Numbered from the stretch's first letter, positions 8,016-17,755 are shown. The stretch: DNA of 64,000 bases from Formosa algae (GCF_001439665.1 NZ_LMAK01000014.1:62001-126000); one strand, 5' to 3'. Program-made: numbers and translations. Notes: generated from the letters alone by a model not told the origin.

Positions 8016-10280
8016 TTATACGAAATAAGCACGCCTTAGTTCAGATTTGATGTCTTTTAATGTGTTTAATTCATCGTTTTCAAATTCGACCTCCATTTTA
8101 GAAAGTTGCTCGAGTAAATTATGATGTAAAAATAAATCATCTTTACTATATGTGTTTGCAATTTCTAAATGCTCTAATAAAGCTTGTGCTGAAGGCTGAT
8201 CTTTACTTAAAAACATGGCGTTGTATTTGATGTAATTTGGTATGTTTTCTACCCCTTTTGATGCTTCTTTTAAGACTGTTAATAGCACATGATATTCGTC
8301 TTTTTCAAATTGAAAAAAAGAGTAATCCGGATAGTGTTGTAATAACTGTTGATAGGCACTATAACTTTCATGATATCGCTTTTCCGAATGTAAAGCTCTA
8401 GCATAATCAAAACCCAGTTTCCAATCCTTAGCTTGAGGCACTTCATTTTGAATATATTCATTAAGTGCAAGAGTTGGTGTTATATCGTCAAAGTTTTCGT
8501 CGGCACACGACAGTGCTAATTTTAAATAATAGGCTTTGTTTGTCGCTTGTTCTGCGGCCAGTTTTAAAGCTTCTGAACCAGCTGTAAAATCTCTTAACAT
8601 CCAGTAAATAAAGCCGTTGTTTCTGTGTTCTAGAAACGTTGTAGGATTATCTATTAGCTGGGCTGTTGAAACGGCTTCTAAATCTTCTGGTTTTGCTAAA
8701 AAATCGTAAAAACAAATCCACTGAAATACCGTATATAACTCTGGAGCCAATTGTTCTTGCTCGTAATTATATATCGCATATTTGTGAGCTTCTTTATAAT
8801 CTCCCATTTCTATAAGGGCTTCAACACACATATTCATGGTGCTACAATAGTCCGAATCACCTATCTGATAATAATTAATTTCAGAATACATATCTTCAAA
8901 AAACGCGGTGTAGTTCTGATTGTGTTTATGAATTATCATGCGTAAGTTATACAACCAAGGCGCGTAGGAATGTTGCGGTAGCGGAAAATCGGCTAAAGCT
9001 TCATTAATCACCTCGTGGGCTTCATCCAATCTGCCTAATTTCACTAAGGCACGCGCTTGAAAAAATAAGGTTTTAAGCGTTGGTGTTTGTCTTCTATGAA
9101 ACTGTACAACAATATCTAAAATGCCTTGCCAGCTTTCAATCCTGCTATTCACTTCCAATAAATAGAATAAATACTCACTCATCCGGAGTCCGTTTCTAAA
9201 GGCTTCGTGATAAGCTTGTCCGGTCTCGTTATAATTTTGATTAAAGAAAAACGACTTCGCTTTTAAAACTAAAAGTAAGGGGTTTTTAGGATTTAAAGCT
9301 AGTCCGCGTTCGACACAAATTTCAATGGTTTTCTTGTTTTTTGAATAATAGTAAGCCGAGTTTCCTATCAATTCATATTGGTGTTGGGCCAATTGCCAAC
9401 CCGAGTGTGCTAAGGCATGCATATAGGTTTTATAGTCTTCAAAACTCGTGTAATCTTCTTCTGGGAATTCCGGCTTTGAAGGTGCTCCTAAAATTTGAGA
9501 CACCATATCGTACATCATAAAAGATTTAGCATAATCTGCTAATAGCATGCGTGTGGTATCGGCCAATTCTAGATGGCGCCATTCTGTAATCCACAGATTT
9601 TTATTTTCAGACGATTTGTTCTCCCATAAGGCCACGTGGATGCGCGCTAAATCCTGACTTTTTTGGTCTAAGCGTTCATCTAATAACACTCCTTTTAAAA
9701 CCTTTATATTATGAGTGTTAGAGGCTAATTGTAACAATTCCTCTGCATTGGCTTCTTCGGTAGTTTCGCATAAGTGTTCCAATTGTTCAGACTCAATATC
9801 CCAAAGTAACAATCGTGCTTCTGTTAAAGCGGGATAACATTCTAGTACATATTTTAGCACTAAAATGGCTTCAGAATAGCGTTTGTCGTGTTGTAATTTT
9901 AGAGCATAGTGCAGGTGTAACGTTTCGTTATACGGGTATAGCATTAATGCTTTTTCGTACAAAGCTTCGTCACATAAAGTATAGTAACTACACACATGTT
10001 CATAATCTGATGCCTTCGCTTCTCTGATGTTTTCTAAAGCCACAACATACGATTGTAATACCTCCATATTTACGATTTCGAAAGCTCCTACATATAACAT
10101 ATACAAGCGATAATAACGGGCATAATCGGTATAATGATCCTCGTCTAAAAACACTATAAGTTCCTGAATGGAATCCATAAGAGGTTGTAAAGGCCCATAT
10201 AAATTGGCTTTATATAGGGCTTCTGCACGCTCAATTTGAGCAATAATATCTTGTCGTCTTGTTACACTCATTTGTTCCAT
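8016..10280 (-). CDS. Large TPR-repeat protein
   Basis: 754 residues, almost wholly helical, with repeated 34-residue TPR-like units, for example LYPYNETLHLHYALKLQHDKR, LALNPKNPLLLVLKAKSFF and HSEKRYHESYSAYQQLL. There is no signal peptide, so it is probably a cytoplasmic scaffold. Its start overlaps the end of the 219-residue gene by 13 bp, indicating translational coupling. It is the fourth gene of the operon from promoter G. The exact function is unknown; in such operons TPR proteins commonly hold together multi-protein complexes. Confidence 0.8.
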   Translation of the reverse strand: MEQMSVTRRQDIIAQIERAEALYKANLYGPLQPLMDSIQELIVFLDEDHYTDYARYYRLYMLYVGAFEIVNMEVLQSYVVALENIREAKASDYEHVCSYYTLCDEALYEKALMLYPYNETLHLHYALKLQHDKRYSEAILVLKYVLECYPALTEARLLLWDIESEQLEHLCETTEEANAEELLQLASNTHNIKVLKGVLLDERLDQKSQDLARIHVALWENKSSENKNLWITEWRHLELADTTRMLLADYAKSFMMYDMVSQILGAPSKPEFPEEDYTSFEDYKTYMHALAHSGWQLAQHQYELIGNSAYYYSKNKKTIEICVERGLALNPKNPLLLVLKAKSFFFNQNYNETGQAYHEAFRNGLRMSEYLFYLLEVNSRIESWQGILDIVVQFHRRQTPTLKTLFFQARALVKLGRLDEAHEVINEALADFPLPQHSYAPWLYNLRMIIHKHNQNYTAFFEDMYSEINYYQIGDSDYCSTMNMCVEALIEMGDYKEAHKYAIYNYEQEQLAPELYTVFQWICFYDFLAKPEDLEAVSTAQLIDNPTTFLEHRNNGFIYWMLRDFTAGSEALKLAAEQATNKAYYLKLALSCADENFDDITPTLALNEYIQNEVPQAKDWKLGFDYARALHSEKRYHESYSAYQQLLQHYPDYSFFQFEKDEYHVLLTVLKEASKGVENIPNYIKYNAMFLSKDQPSAQALLEHLEIANTYSKDDLFLHHNLLEQLSKMEVEFENDELNTLKDIKSELRRAYFV

Positions 10281-10927
10281 GTTTTAAACCAATCGGCATG
10301 TTGTATATGTAAACGTTGGTAAGCTTCCCAAAGGGTAGAGGTACCAGGAAATGTACTTAGGTTTTGTTCGGTAATGCCTAAGACATATTCGTCTCCTAGA
10401 CAGACATTACGATGAAATTCTCCCCAGCTTGAAAAGGTGTTTTTAATGATGGTGTTCGCGTCTTCTAAACGCAGTAGCATTTCGTCTAAATTCAAGAAAC
10501 CTAAAACATAACCCAGACGCATTTGAAAAATATAAGTCGCCATTTCGTAGCCAATAAGCTTTTGGGTTTTTAGGCTAAAGCGGTATTTCCATACCATTTT
10601 ATAAATGCCTTTAGTGTTTTGGTTGTCTTCGGCATTGTATTTCGCATCAAAGCTAGTGGTAGTATCCATACGGAATTCTAATGCTAATTTTTCGAATTTT
10701 TGCGACACCATTTGTCCGCTTTCATAACGCTGTAAACTGTTGCGTAAATGCAAACCAGATTTAATGCCATATAAACTCAAAAGGCGTTTGGCTTGCTTAA
10801 CTTCCATCGGATCTTCTAGGTCGAATCCTGTCCAACTGCTTAAGTCGGCTTTATTATAATGTTTCTTCAATAGCAAGGCCGATAAATTTAATTGATCTTG
10901 TATTTCGGGTGTAATATTTTGTGTCAT
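10268..10927 (-). CDS. Hypothetical protein (219 residues)
   Basis: 219 residues, soluble, mostly helical. It contains SSWTGFDLEDPMEVKQAKRLLSLYG near the N-terminus and a Trp-rich C-terminus (GTSTLWEAYQRLHIQHADWFKTW). I do not recognise a family, although the general look is that of the small partner of DUF-type giant proteins. It overlaps the TPR gene and starts 3 bp after the 848-residue gene, so all three products are probably made in fixed ratio and may form one complex. Confidence 0.7.
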   Translation of the reverse strand: MTQNITPEIQDQLNLSALLLKKHYNKADLSSWTGFDLEDPMEVKQAKRLLSLYGIKSGLHLRNSLQRYESGQMVSQKFEKLALEFRMDTTTSFDAKYNAEDNQNTKGIYKMVWKYRFSLKTQKLIGYEMATYIFQMRLGYVLGFLNLDEMLLRLEDANTIIKNTFSSWGEFHRNVCLGDEYVLGITEQNLSTFPGTSTLWEAYQRLHIQHADWFKTWNK

Positions 10928-10930
10928 GTT

Positions 10931-13477
10931 CTATGCGTTTAAATCATCAACCACTTGTAATAATGCGGTTGATACTTCTGTTGAATAAGCTCCAGATTTT
11001 GCCATAGCTTGTAATCCCATACCGTATGAGGTAGACATTTTAGTGCCTTTGACAATATGTGCAAACAAACTTCTGCACAGTGTTCCATAGGTGTCTTGGT
11101 CGGTTCCTGGTGCTAAATTGGTGTCGAGTAAGGCCATATAAAGTGCCTGACTGAATCGGTTTTCCATGCCGGTTTCATCGGAACTTAACCATGTTTTTAA
11201 TTCTTCTATATTTTCGTTGAAAAAAGCTAAAAGTTTGGTTTCGTATACGCCTGTATCTTTATACGTTTCTAAATTAGTAAGTAGCGCTTTTATGTAATGC
11301 TGATTCATTGTAATAGCATTCAAATTCGTATCAGATAATGGCATTGCATCATCTGTGTTTTTTGCTATTGTGACTGATTCTGTTGCGTGTTCTGGATTAG
11401 ATTTTTCAGCGGTTGATGCTTCAGAATTTAAGACAAACTGACTATAACTTTCAATTTGATCATATAAAACATCATTACTGCTAAAACGAGAATCGTCGCT
11501 ATTGCTGTATTCATACAGATAAGTGATGGTATTCAGATGAAGTTTTTCTGGCATTAATTCACCTAAGAAATCACTTAAATATGTTTCTATTTCAGTAGCT
11601 ATACTAGTAAATATGGTGTTGGTTGTTTCTTTTTGTTTACAACGTTTATGAAAACTAATTACGCGTTTTACCAATCGGTCTAGAAAATAACCCACATCGT
11701 CTTTGTACGCATTAAAATACGTTGCCGTACGCACACCTTGTGTGGTTAAAACCGTTGTAACCCAAACGCCTTCCTGTTTATAACTGTAATAATAATCGCC
11801 CAAATAATTAAACCATGCCTGGATATTACTAAGGTTTAACGGACGATTTTCATTAATATAATGTTTGCGTGCAAATTGGTTACATAGGTCTACAATAGTG
11901 TCATCTAAATTTTTTAGTGCCCAAATTTCGTTTACGCGGGTAAAATTTCCGGGCTCTACACATAAGGTGAACAGGGTGTTTGCAATACACGGCATATGTT
12001 GTGCTTTAATAGCCTGGTTGGTGTCTCTTGCAGAATACGCCAATTCTAATAAATACACCTGTAAATCGTTTTGCTGTTCGGGTGTGTATATCTCAGATAA
12101 AACCTCGCGAGCATCGAAAAATGTGCGGACCAAAAATTGATTTAACGGATTTTTAAGTCCGAGTTTTAAATAATGTTGAAGCCACGTTTTTAAGTGTTCT
12201 TTAGCTAAAAAAACCTCTTTAATTAAAAAAGCACCGGTGACTTGAACCTCTTGATTCTGATAACGCATTACAGGAAGTGTGCCTTTACAATCTTCAATCA
12301 GTAATTTTGAAAACAAAGTGTTGTATGTTTCGGTTTGCGAAGCGATACCAGTTTTTGGGTGACACGTATCAAACCAAAACGGAATACATTGTAAAGGAAG
12401 CGCTTCAGCGGTATTGTCGCTTAAAATATGAATGCCATAGTCTTTAAAAGCTTCGGTGTAAAAATGACTTCCACCATCGGCAGAGAGCCATTGTATAAAA
12501 CGTAAATAACAGTTGTCTAGTTGATCTTGCGGAATTGCCTTATCGCGATTATTGAATAATAACACATCTCCAGCGTCCCAAACTTTAGACGCTAAAGCGT
12601 TTATTAACGGATAGTTATTGTCGGAGGTTTTGATGTTGAGGAGTTCCAGACTTTTGACTTCACCAAAAATTAATCGCTCTTTTAAAGCATGGTGAGCATC
12701 TATTGCTACATTTAAATGGTCTTTATAAAATGTTGCAAGCGTGTTACTAAACCAGGGTAACATCAAATCGTAGGCACCTGTAACATATACACGCCCGACA
12801 GGTAACATGTGATGAAATTTTGAGATGAATGTATACCAATTAGTATCAAAAAAATGCGCAATAAAATCAGTGTCTATTTTAAACGGAAAAGCGCTTAGTT
12901 CATCTTCTGAATTGGTTACAGTGTATTGTCCTACCAATATTTGGTGTTGTAGACATTGCTGAATTAAAAAATCGGAATTCAAAACATCTCGAATATCGAA
13001 AATGCTATCAATTAAAAATCGAGTAATAGGAAGCGAAGCCTTAGAGGTGCTATGTACAAGTGTTTTTAAAACCAGAAACAATTGCGTTTTTAAACCATCT
13101 GAAATGGCATCTGACTGTAAATAACTCAGACTGAATTTCAAAAATTTGACAAGTGTATTCGTGCTTTTTTCATCTGGATAAAAGCCGTGTTCTAGCAATG
13201 GAAGCCATGAAATTATAAATTCTAAACCGTGTTGTTCATTGGCATATATACTGGGATGAAAATAGATTTGCTGTGCTAAGTTTGCTGTGAAATTTGCAGT
13301 TAAACCATCTGAAACAGTACTGTTTGTAGCAGTTGTATAAACCTCTAGATGTGTGGCATTCACCAATTCTAAAACAGTAATAAAGGCTTTAGTTTCAGAA
13401 GCGTCTAAAGATGCTATATGTATTTTGGGTAGGATGTATTCTTTAAAAATCGCAGACATGTGCTGGGTGTTATTCAA
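10931..13477 (-). CDS. Large uncharacterised helical protein (848 residues)
   Basis: 848 residues with no signal peptide and no evident membrane helix. The sequence is helix-dominated with irregular repeats, possibly HEAT-like. A low-complexity linker rich in Glu, Ser and Thr (about 665-700) separates the main body from a C-terminal helical domain containing YKDTGVYETKLLAFFNENIEELKTWL and ending GLQAMAKSGAYSTEVSTALLQVVDDLNA. I recognise no catalytic motif. It lies 34 bp downstream of the SMI1/KNR4 gene in the same operon. Confidence 0.65.
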   Translation of the reverse strand: MNNTQHMSAIFKEYILPKIHIASLDASETKAFITVLELVNATHLEVYTTATNSTVSDGLTANFTANLAQQIYFHPSIYANEQHGLEFIISWLPLLEHGFYPDEKSTNTLVKFLKFSLSYLQSDAISDGLKTQLFLVLKTLVHSTSKASLPITRFLIDSIFDIRDVLNSDFLIQQCLQHQILVGQYTVTNSEDELSAFPFKIDTDFIAHFFDTNWYTFISKFHHMLPVGRVYVTGAYDLMLPWFSNTLATFYKDHLNVAIDAHHALKERLIFGEVKSLELLNIKTSDNNYPLINALASKVWDAGDVLLFNNRDKAIPQDQLDNCYLRFIQWLSADGGSHFYTEAFKDYGIHILSDNTAEALPLQCIPFWFDTCHPKTGIASQTETYNTLFSKLLIEDCKGTLPVMRYQNQEVQVTGAFLIKEVFLAKEHLKTWLQHYLKLGLKNPLNQFLVRTFFDAREVLSEIYTPEQQNDLQVYLLELAYSARDTNQAIKAQHMPCIANTLFTLCVEPGNFTRVNEIWALKNLDDTIVDLCNQFARKHYINENRPLNLSNIQAWFNYLGDYYYSYKQEGVWVTTVLTTQGVRTATYFNAYKDDVGYFLDRLVKRVISFHKRCKQKETTNTIFTSIATEIETYLSDFLGELMPEKLHLNTITYLYEYSNSDDSRFSSNDVLYDQIESYSQFVLNSEASTAEKSNPEHATESVTIAKNTDDAMPLSDTNLNAITMNQHYIKALLTNLETYKDTGVYETKLLAFFNENIEELKTWLSSDETGMENRFSQALYMALLDTNLAPGTDQDTYGTLCRSLFAHIVKGTKMSTSYGMGLQAMAKSGAYSTEVSTALLQVVDDLNA

Positions 13478-13511
13478 ATTAGTTGTGCTATGTTATTCGG
13501 TTTTCCAGACG

Positions 13512-14561
13512 TTAGGCTTTATAAAACCATTCATGGTCTTCAATATCAGTTGTGTTGTCTATTAAACTTCTCAAAAATGTATTGAGGTCTTCAGCTTCGA
13601 TATATCCAATCTCTTGGTCGGCACCAAAACGTATAATCTGCCCCGCTGTACCTTTGGTGTTAGGAGCAAAATCGAAGGCTAAAAAATTGCCGTTTTGTAA
13701 ATCGAAAAACGGAATCCAATAGGGCGTGGTGTACATTAATAATGCTTTTCCCGTGTTGGTAGAGTAGGTGTTAAATAGCTCTTCCTGCGTCCATTCGTCG
13801 TACACATTTTTCCATTCTTTCCACTCATTATAGATGTCTTCGGCACCCATTATGGCGCAACGTTCAATGCCGTTATGTAGACTTAAATAATCTTTAATAA
13901 GTTGTGGAAACGGAAAGCCCGATTCAGCTTCAAAAGTCGCATATAGGGCATCATTGTTATGAGGCGGATTGATTGATAATCCTTTTTCTGTCACTAAAGC
14001 AATAAAAGATTGTGCTAATTCTTTCATATCAACTTGAGCTTTTAGCTGAATAAAAGGGGCTAAAAAATCATTTTTTTCTTTAGCTAACCGCTCTGCTATA
14101 AATTGATTAGGAATACAATGATCTATAAAAGTACCGGTGTGGTCTTGAAACGTAAAAGACTTAAAATTAGAGAGGGGTTGCGAACTATAACCATTCGTAC
14201 TAAAGGTATACACTGATGCGGTAGGGGTTTCATCTTCTTCATTATGAATAACCGAAAACCATGTTTCAAATTTTGGTGTATGTTCTATTTCAAACGTAAA
14301 AATAGTTTTGTCCTCTAAATACGCGATGCCGTAGAATTTATGAATAGAATCATTGTCGGGTGTAATAAATAAAAGCTTGAATACAGACTTCCCCGATGCT
14401 TTTTCTGTAGCTTCTAAAAGGGCATCTCTAAACGTGAAACTATTGCTGTAATGTGTGGCATCTTTTAGAGCGGGTAGGGTGTCAATTAAAAGGATTTTAA
14501 AATTGAAATCTTCCCAATTCATCTGTTTTACGTGATCTGAATACGCGGTAATATGACTCAT
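13512..14561 (-). CDS. SMI1/KNR4 (SUKH) domain protein
   Basis: 349 residues. The C-terminal half (about 205-335) is a SUKH-1 domain: LYATFEAESGFPFPQLIKDYLSLHNGIE, then YWIPFFDLQNGNFLAFDFAPN, then GQIIRFGADQEIGYI. The N-terminal 200 residues are an unassigned domain with alternating strands and helices. SUKH proteins are best known as immunity proteins against nuclease and other toxins, but many have adaptor roles. It is the first gene of the operon that runs 14.6 to 5.4 kb, under promoter G. No toxin gene is adjacent. Confidence 0.8.
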   Translation of the reverse strand: MSHITAYSDHVKQMNWEDFNFKILLIDTLPALKDATHYSNSFTFRDALLEATEKASGKSVFKLLFITPDNDSIHKFYGIAYLEDKTIFTFEIEHTPKFETWFSVIHNEEDETPTASVYTFSTNGYSSQPLSNFKSFTFQDHTGTFIDHCIPNQFIAERLAKEKNDFLAPFIQLKAQVDMKELAQSFIALVTEKGLSINPPHNNDALYATFEAESGFPFPQLIKDYLSLHNGIERCAIMGAEDIYNEWKEWKNVYDEWTQEELFNTYSTNTGKALLMYTTPYWIPFFDLQNGNFLAFDFAPNTKGTAGQIIRFGADQEIGYIEAEDLNTFLRSLIDNTTDIEDHEWFYKA

Positions 14562-14583
14562 TTATTCCTGTTTTTTAATACCG

Positions 14584-14629
14584 CTAAGATACTTGTGAAG
14601 CCTGAAATCCTTATCCCTGAAACTAATGA
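14584..14629 (-). promoter_or_regulatory. Regulon promoter G
   Basis: Minus strand: box TCATTAGTTTCAGG (14629-14616), GATAAGG plus 17 bp, then TATCTTAG (14591-14584). It heads the operon SMI1/KNR4, 848-aa, 219-aa, TPR, histidine kinase, response regulator. Confidence 0.75.
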
Positions 14630-14652
14630 TTTTAAAAAATGAAGAGGTAAAT

Positions 14653-15063
14653 TTAAACTGTAATTTTGCTTTTTAGAGTGTGTTCTAGTACTTGAAATTG
14701 ATCTGATTCAATTTGACTGATTGGAAATTTGATCTTTTTTTCTTTTTCATTCGGATTCTGATAGGTGATGACTATGATTTTTTTCTCGACAGCATACGAC
14801 TTTAATGCACTATAAGCTACGTTTTTTTTGCCTATTATACCTGCTTGAAACACAAAATGCTTTTCGAAAAATGTAAAAACTTTAAGGTTTTTATTGAAGA
14901 TATATAGTGTGCTAAATAGTATTGCCAATCCAATAGGCATACCTGGTATGGTTGATGTTGCTTGTAGGGCTATTATACTTATTGCTCCCATAAACAGTGC
15001 AAAATACAAGGGTTTGTTTTTTGCGCTCGAGCTTAATCCGATTTCAGTTTCTATTTTATTCAT
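14653..15063 (-). CDS. Small membrane protein with PH-like tail
   Basis: 136 residues: two membrane helices (about 18-36 and 40-57) followed by a beta-rich domain with FVFQAGIIGKKNVAYSALKSYAVEKKIIVITY. This layout resembles bacterial membrane-bound PH-like proteins. It overlaps the upstream 96-residue membrane protein gene by 8 bp, so the two are translationally coupled and may interact in the inner membrane. Function unknown. Confidence 0.65.
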   Translation of the reverse strand: MNKIETEIGLSSSAKNKPLYFALFMGAISIIALQATSTIPGMPIGLAILFSTLYIFNKNLKVFTFFEKHFVFQAGIIGKKNVAYSALKSYAVEKKIIVITYQNPNEKEKKIKFPISQIESDQFQVLEHTLKSKITV

Positions 15064-15346
15064 AATGTAATTTTTTAAATTTTTCTGCTTCTATGTGCTC
15101 TACTATTTTTCTAACACCTATTATACCAACAAGACCAATAGGAATAAATAGCACACTCCCAATACAAAATATAATACTCCCAATTTTAGCTTGGTTACAT
15201 TGCATGACGATAAAGCCTATATAACACATTATTAGGGCTATAATCATGACAATATCTAAGCCTTTATATGCCTCTGTAAAATAAATAAAAGCTGTAATTA
15301 GGGTATTAATTAAGATGCCAATACTAGTAAGAGTATTTACTTTCAT
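15056..15346 (-). CDS. Small inner-membrane protein
   Basis: 96 residues with three hydrophobic stretches (about 5-22, 30-48 and 58-78) and a short charged C-terminus. No family recognised. It follows the adenylosuccinate synthetase-like gene by 52 bp on the same strand and is probably the fourth gene of the operon from promoter H. The shared promoter box is not present in the 52-bp gap. Confidence 0.65.
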   Translation of the reverse strand: MKVNTLTSIGILINTLITAFIYFTEAYKGLDIVMIIALIMCYIGFIVMQCNQAKIGSIIFCIGSVLFIPIGLVGIIGVRKIVEHIEAEKFKKLHYE

Positions 15347-15398
15347 TATTTAATTCTATTTTTTTATATGGTTTGTATTTGGGTGTGATTTAAGTATA

Positions 15399-16532
15399 TT
15401 ATTGTGATAGTGTCTTAACACACTCTCGTTTAGGGCCGTAACTGCCGTAGACGATTTTAAATGTGGTATCTAATTTTTGAAGTAGATTTTTATAAGAAAA
15501 ATCAGGTAATTGGTCTAGGCAAGTCAGTACGAAATGCTTTTGAATATTCATGTTTTGATGATGCATGGCATCGCAACTCAAAGCATAATTGAGCAATTCA
15601 GAATCTAAAGCTTGGGTTCTAAATACACCCTGAAACTCATTCGTTACGTTGGCTTCATTTTCATTATTCTGAAGTTTGACCGTTTCTGTATTAGACATGG
15701 GGCCATTACCGTGACGCGTTTGGTAACAGCGCGATACATAATAAATGTCGATGTCTGTAATGTGTTTTAGATGAGATTTAATAAGTTGAATTGCATTTTT
15801 AGAGGTCGTATAACTCCAAGTGGTATGCGGATGAAACCCATGTTGAGTATCGAGTAAAATCCCCTGACTCCCTTCAAAAATAAAATGCTCGAATGTTGTC
15901 GCTAAATCTGAAAGTGTGTTTACACTGTAGAACTTCTGAATTGCGACACAACTGTCTATAAAATAGGCTTCGTTATAATCTTTCAGTTCGTTTTTATAAT
16001 AATCTTGTACCGATTTTGGCTGACTGTCTAGTTTGGTATCGTAATAAGTTTTAATGCTTTGTAACCGTTGTTGTAATACCCATGGGAACTGTAAATCGTT
16101 CGCATATAAAAAGACTTCGGCTTTATTCCTTTCAATAGTAGTTCCAAAACCTAAACCACAAGATCCGTGTTTTTGTTGCTTTTCGACGGCTCTATTATAA
16201 GCAATATCGTAAATGGTGGTTATCATGGCCAACGGATGTAAATACAATTTTGGCTGATAGGTTTTTAAGAATTCGCCTTCCTGTAAAATGGCTGGCGGAA
16301 ATACCGTGGTATGCTCCGAATAATAGGTCGGCACGCCCAACAACGTCCCCGAACCAAAATTACTAAACGTATGTGTTAGCTTCTCAGTGCTTACGGTATG
16401 CCCAATTTGGTGTCCGCCAGAAAAGCGAATCACTAGACTGTGTTCAGGATGTTGCGATGCCAGAACATCGGTAGTTACCCCTTTTCCGGCATCGCCAAAT
16501 CCTAAATCTATAACTAAGCTACACTTTGGCAT
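15399..16532 (-). CDS. Divergent adenylosuccinate synthetase homologue
   Basis: 377 residues, against about 430 for ordinary PurA. PurA makes adenylosuccinate from IMP, Asp and GTP. Conserved here are GDAGKG at 13-18 with the catalytic Asp (D14), SGGHQIGHT with the catalytic His (H45), the IMP-loop-like GLGFGTTIERNK, and FEGSQGILLDTQHGFHP. The aspartate-binding ATTGR loop of PurA is replaced by QGVFRT, so the amino-acid substrate or the whole reaction may differ. The start codon directly abuts the stop of the vWA gene. Being a specialised paralogue in a vWA operon, it is unlikely to be the housekeeping enzyme. A phage PurZ-type activity is an alternative. Confidence 0.75.
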   Translation of the reverse strand: MPKCSLVIDLGFGDAGKGVTTDVLASQHPEHSLVIRFSGGHQIGHTVSTEKLTHTFSNFGSGTLLGVPTYYSEHTTVFPPAILQEGEFLKTYQPKLYLHPLAMITTIYDIAYNRAVEKQQKHGSCGLGFGTTIERNKAEVFLYANDLQFPWVLQQRLQSIKTYYDTKLDSQPKSVQDYYKNELKDYNEAYFIDSCVAIQKFYSVNTLSDLATTFEHFIFEGSQGILLDTQHGFHPHTTWSYTTSKNAIQLIKSHLKHITDIDIYYVSRCYQTRHGNGPMSNTETVKLQNNENEANVTNEFQGVFRTQALDSELLNYALSCDAMHHQNMNIQKHFVLTCLDQLPDFSYKNLLQKLDTTFKIVYGSYGPKRECVKTLSQ

Positions 16533-17402
16533 TTATAGCATGTTTTCAACTTCAACATCTGTAGTACCAGAAGCTGTATTTGTGGTTTTGGTCGTCGTGC
16601 TTGGTTTATGGTTTTGAATGACCACCTCTGCAATGCGTTTTGCTACCGTTTTATAATCTGGAATGTCTATATAGTTATCACCTAAAAGTGTTTTCCAGTT
16701 TCCCTTGCGTTTTTCTTGTTTCGCCCATTCATTATGCTCTAAATGCATATGAAACACATTGTACTTGTCTTGAGCTTCAGCAATAATAGCCTCTGTGGTT
16801 ATGGTTTCTGCTTCATCTGCATTGGTGTATCTTTTTATAATTTCTGCAGGAATGGTTGGGAATACAGGTTCGTCTCCAATCGTAAATAAAAAGCCTTTTT
16901 GTTGTCGTTTTTCCCAGCAATCGATAGATGTATGACGTGCCGCAAACAAATGGGCTAGATTGTAACCTTCTTGATTATTTCCACCACCACCGCCTTCTAG
17001 GTATACGCGGGTTAACCAACGGTCTAATAATTCGGCAGACGATTCAAATTGTCCTACTTGTATAGGGGCACTATCATAAATAAAATCGCCAATCCCTAAA
17101 AATAACACTTGCGGATCTTCAATTCCAGCTTCCATTAACGAGCCAATAAGGTCTGGCAAGGCTTCTTTTACAATATGTTCTGGAACAAACCCCATACTTC
17201 CGGTAACATCTAAAGCGACTATAATAGATACGGTTTCTGGATGTTCTTCAGAATCTCTAGACTCTCTAAATACCACATTTGATGGATCCATTTCTGGATC
17301 TATGTGTCGAGACGTAAAAATTTCTTCTCTAGATTTATTGCTGTAGTCTTTAGATCTTCTTAATTTAGAATATGCATCATGACTAAATCTTCCTCCTCCC
17401 AT
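16533..17402 (-). CDS. von Willebrand factor A (vWA) domain protein
   Basis: 289 residues, cytoplasmic. The vWA domain (about 55-255) has the MIDAS motif DVTGSMG, in which Thr takes the place of the usual first Ser, and a Gly/Asn-rich loop GGGGGNNQEGYN, then FLFTIGDEPV. The first 45 residues are basic and polar (GGGRFSHDAYSKLRRSKDY), probably a partner-binding tail. Cytoplasmic vWA proteins usually act as metal-dependent scaffolds, often for AAA+ ATPases; no such ATPase is in this window. It is tightly packed between the coiled-coil gene (2 bp) and the PurA-like gene (0 bp), so the three products are very likely one functional unit. Confidence 0.88.
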   Translation of the reverse strand: MGGGRFSHDAYSKLRRSKDYSNKSREEIFTSRHIDPEMDPSNVVFRESRDSEEHPETVSIIVALDVTGSMGFVPEHIVKEALPDLIGSLMEAGIEDPQVLFLGIGDFIYDSAPIQVGQFESSAELLDRWLTRVYLEGGGGGNNQEGYNLAHLFAARHTSIDCWEKRQQKGFLFTIGDEPVFPTIPAEIIKRYTNADEAETITTEAIIAEAQDKYNVFHMHLEHNEWAKQEKRKGNWKTLLGDNYIDIPDYKTVAKRIAEVVIQNHKPSTTTKTTNTASGTTDVEVENML

Positions 17403-17404
17403 AA

Positions 17405-17755
17405 TTATAATTCGTTTATTATTCCACCAAATAAGTACGTATATCGCTTTTTGGCTAATTCTAGTTTTATTTCTAAGTTTCTAATTTTTACAGACATCTC
17501 TAAGTCTTTTGAGACATAATCTTTCGCATCAAAATCGGATGCTAACACCAAACTATTGGCATCTGTGGGACTCATATCTAGCATGTTTTCTTGTTCGCGT
17601 TTTAGGCGTTTTAAAGACAAGGCTAAATCTTCTGTTTCGCGTTTGTACATCAGCTGTGCATCTTCTGCTATAGCGCTAGCGCGATCGTCTCTTATTTTTT
17701 CGTTATTGCGTTTTAAAGACTCTAAAAACGCAGCACTTTTAACTTGATCTTCCAT
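17405..17755 (-). CDS. Coiled-coil partner of the vWA protein
   Basis: 116 residues, almost wholly charged helix: RNNEKIRDDRASAIAEDAQ and LALSLKRLKREQENML with heptad character, and a second helix with LEMSVKIRNLEIKLELAKKRY. No signal peptide. It is the first gene of the operon from promoter H and sits 2 bp before the vWA gene. It probably oligomerises or bridges the vWA protein to something else. No named family recognised. Confidence 0.75.
   Translation of the reverse strand: MEDQVKSAAFLESLKRNNEKIRDDRASAIAEDAQLMYKRETEDLALSLKRLKREQENMLDMSPTDANSLVLASDFDAKDYVSKDLEMSVKIRNLEIKLELAKKRYTYLFGGIINEL

Noticed and set aside
15399-16532. Housekeeping purA
   Set aside because: The protein is too short, the aspartate loop is changed, and the gene is embedded in a vWA operon under an accessory promoter.
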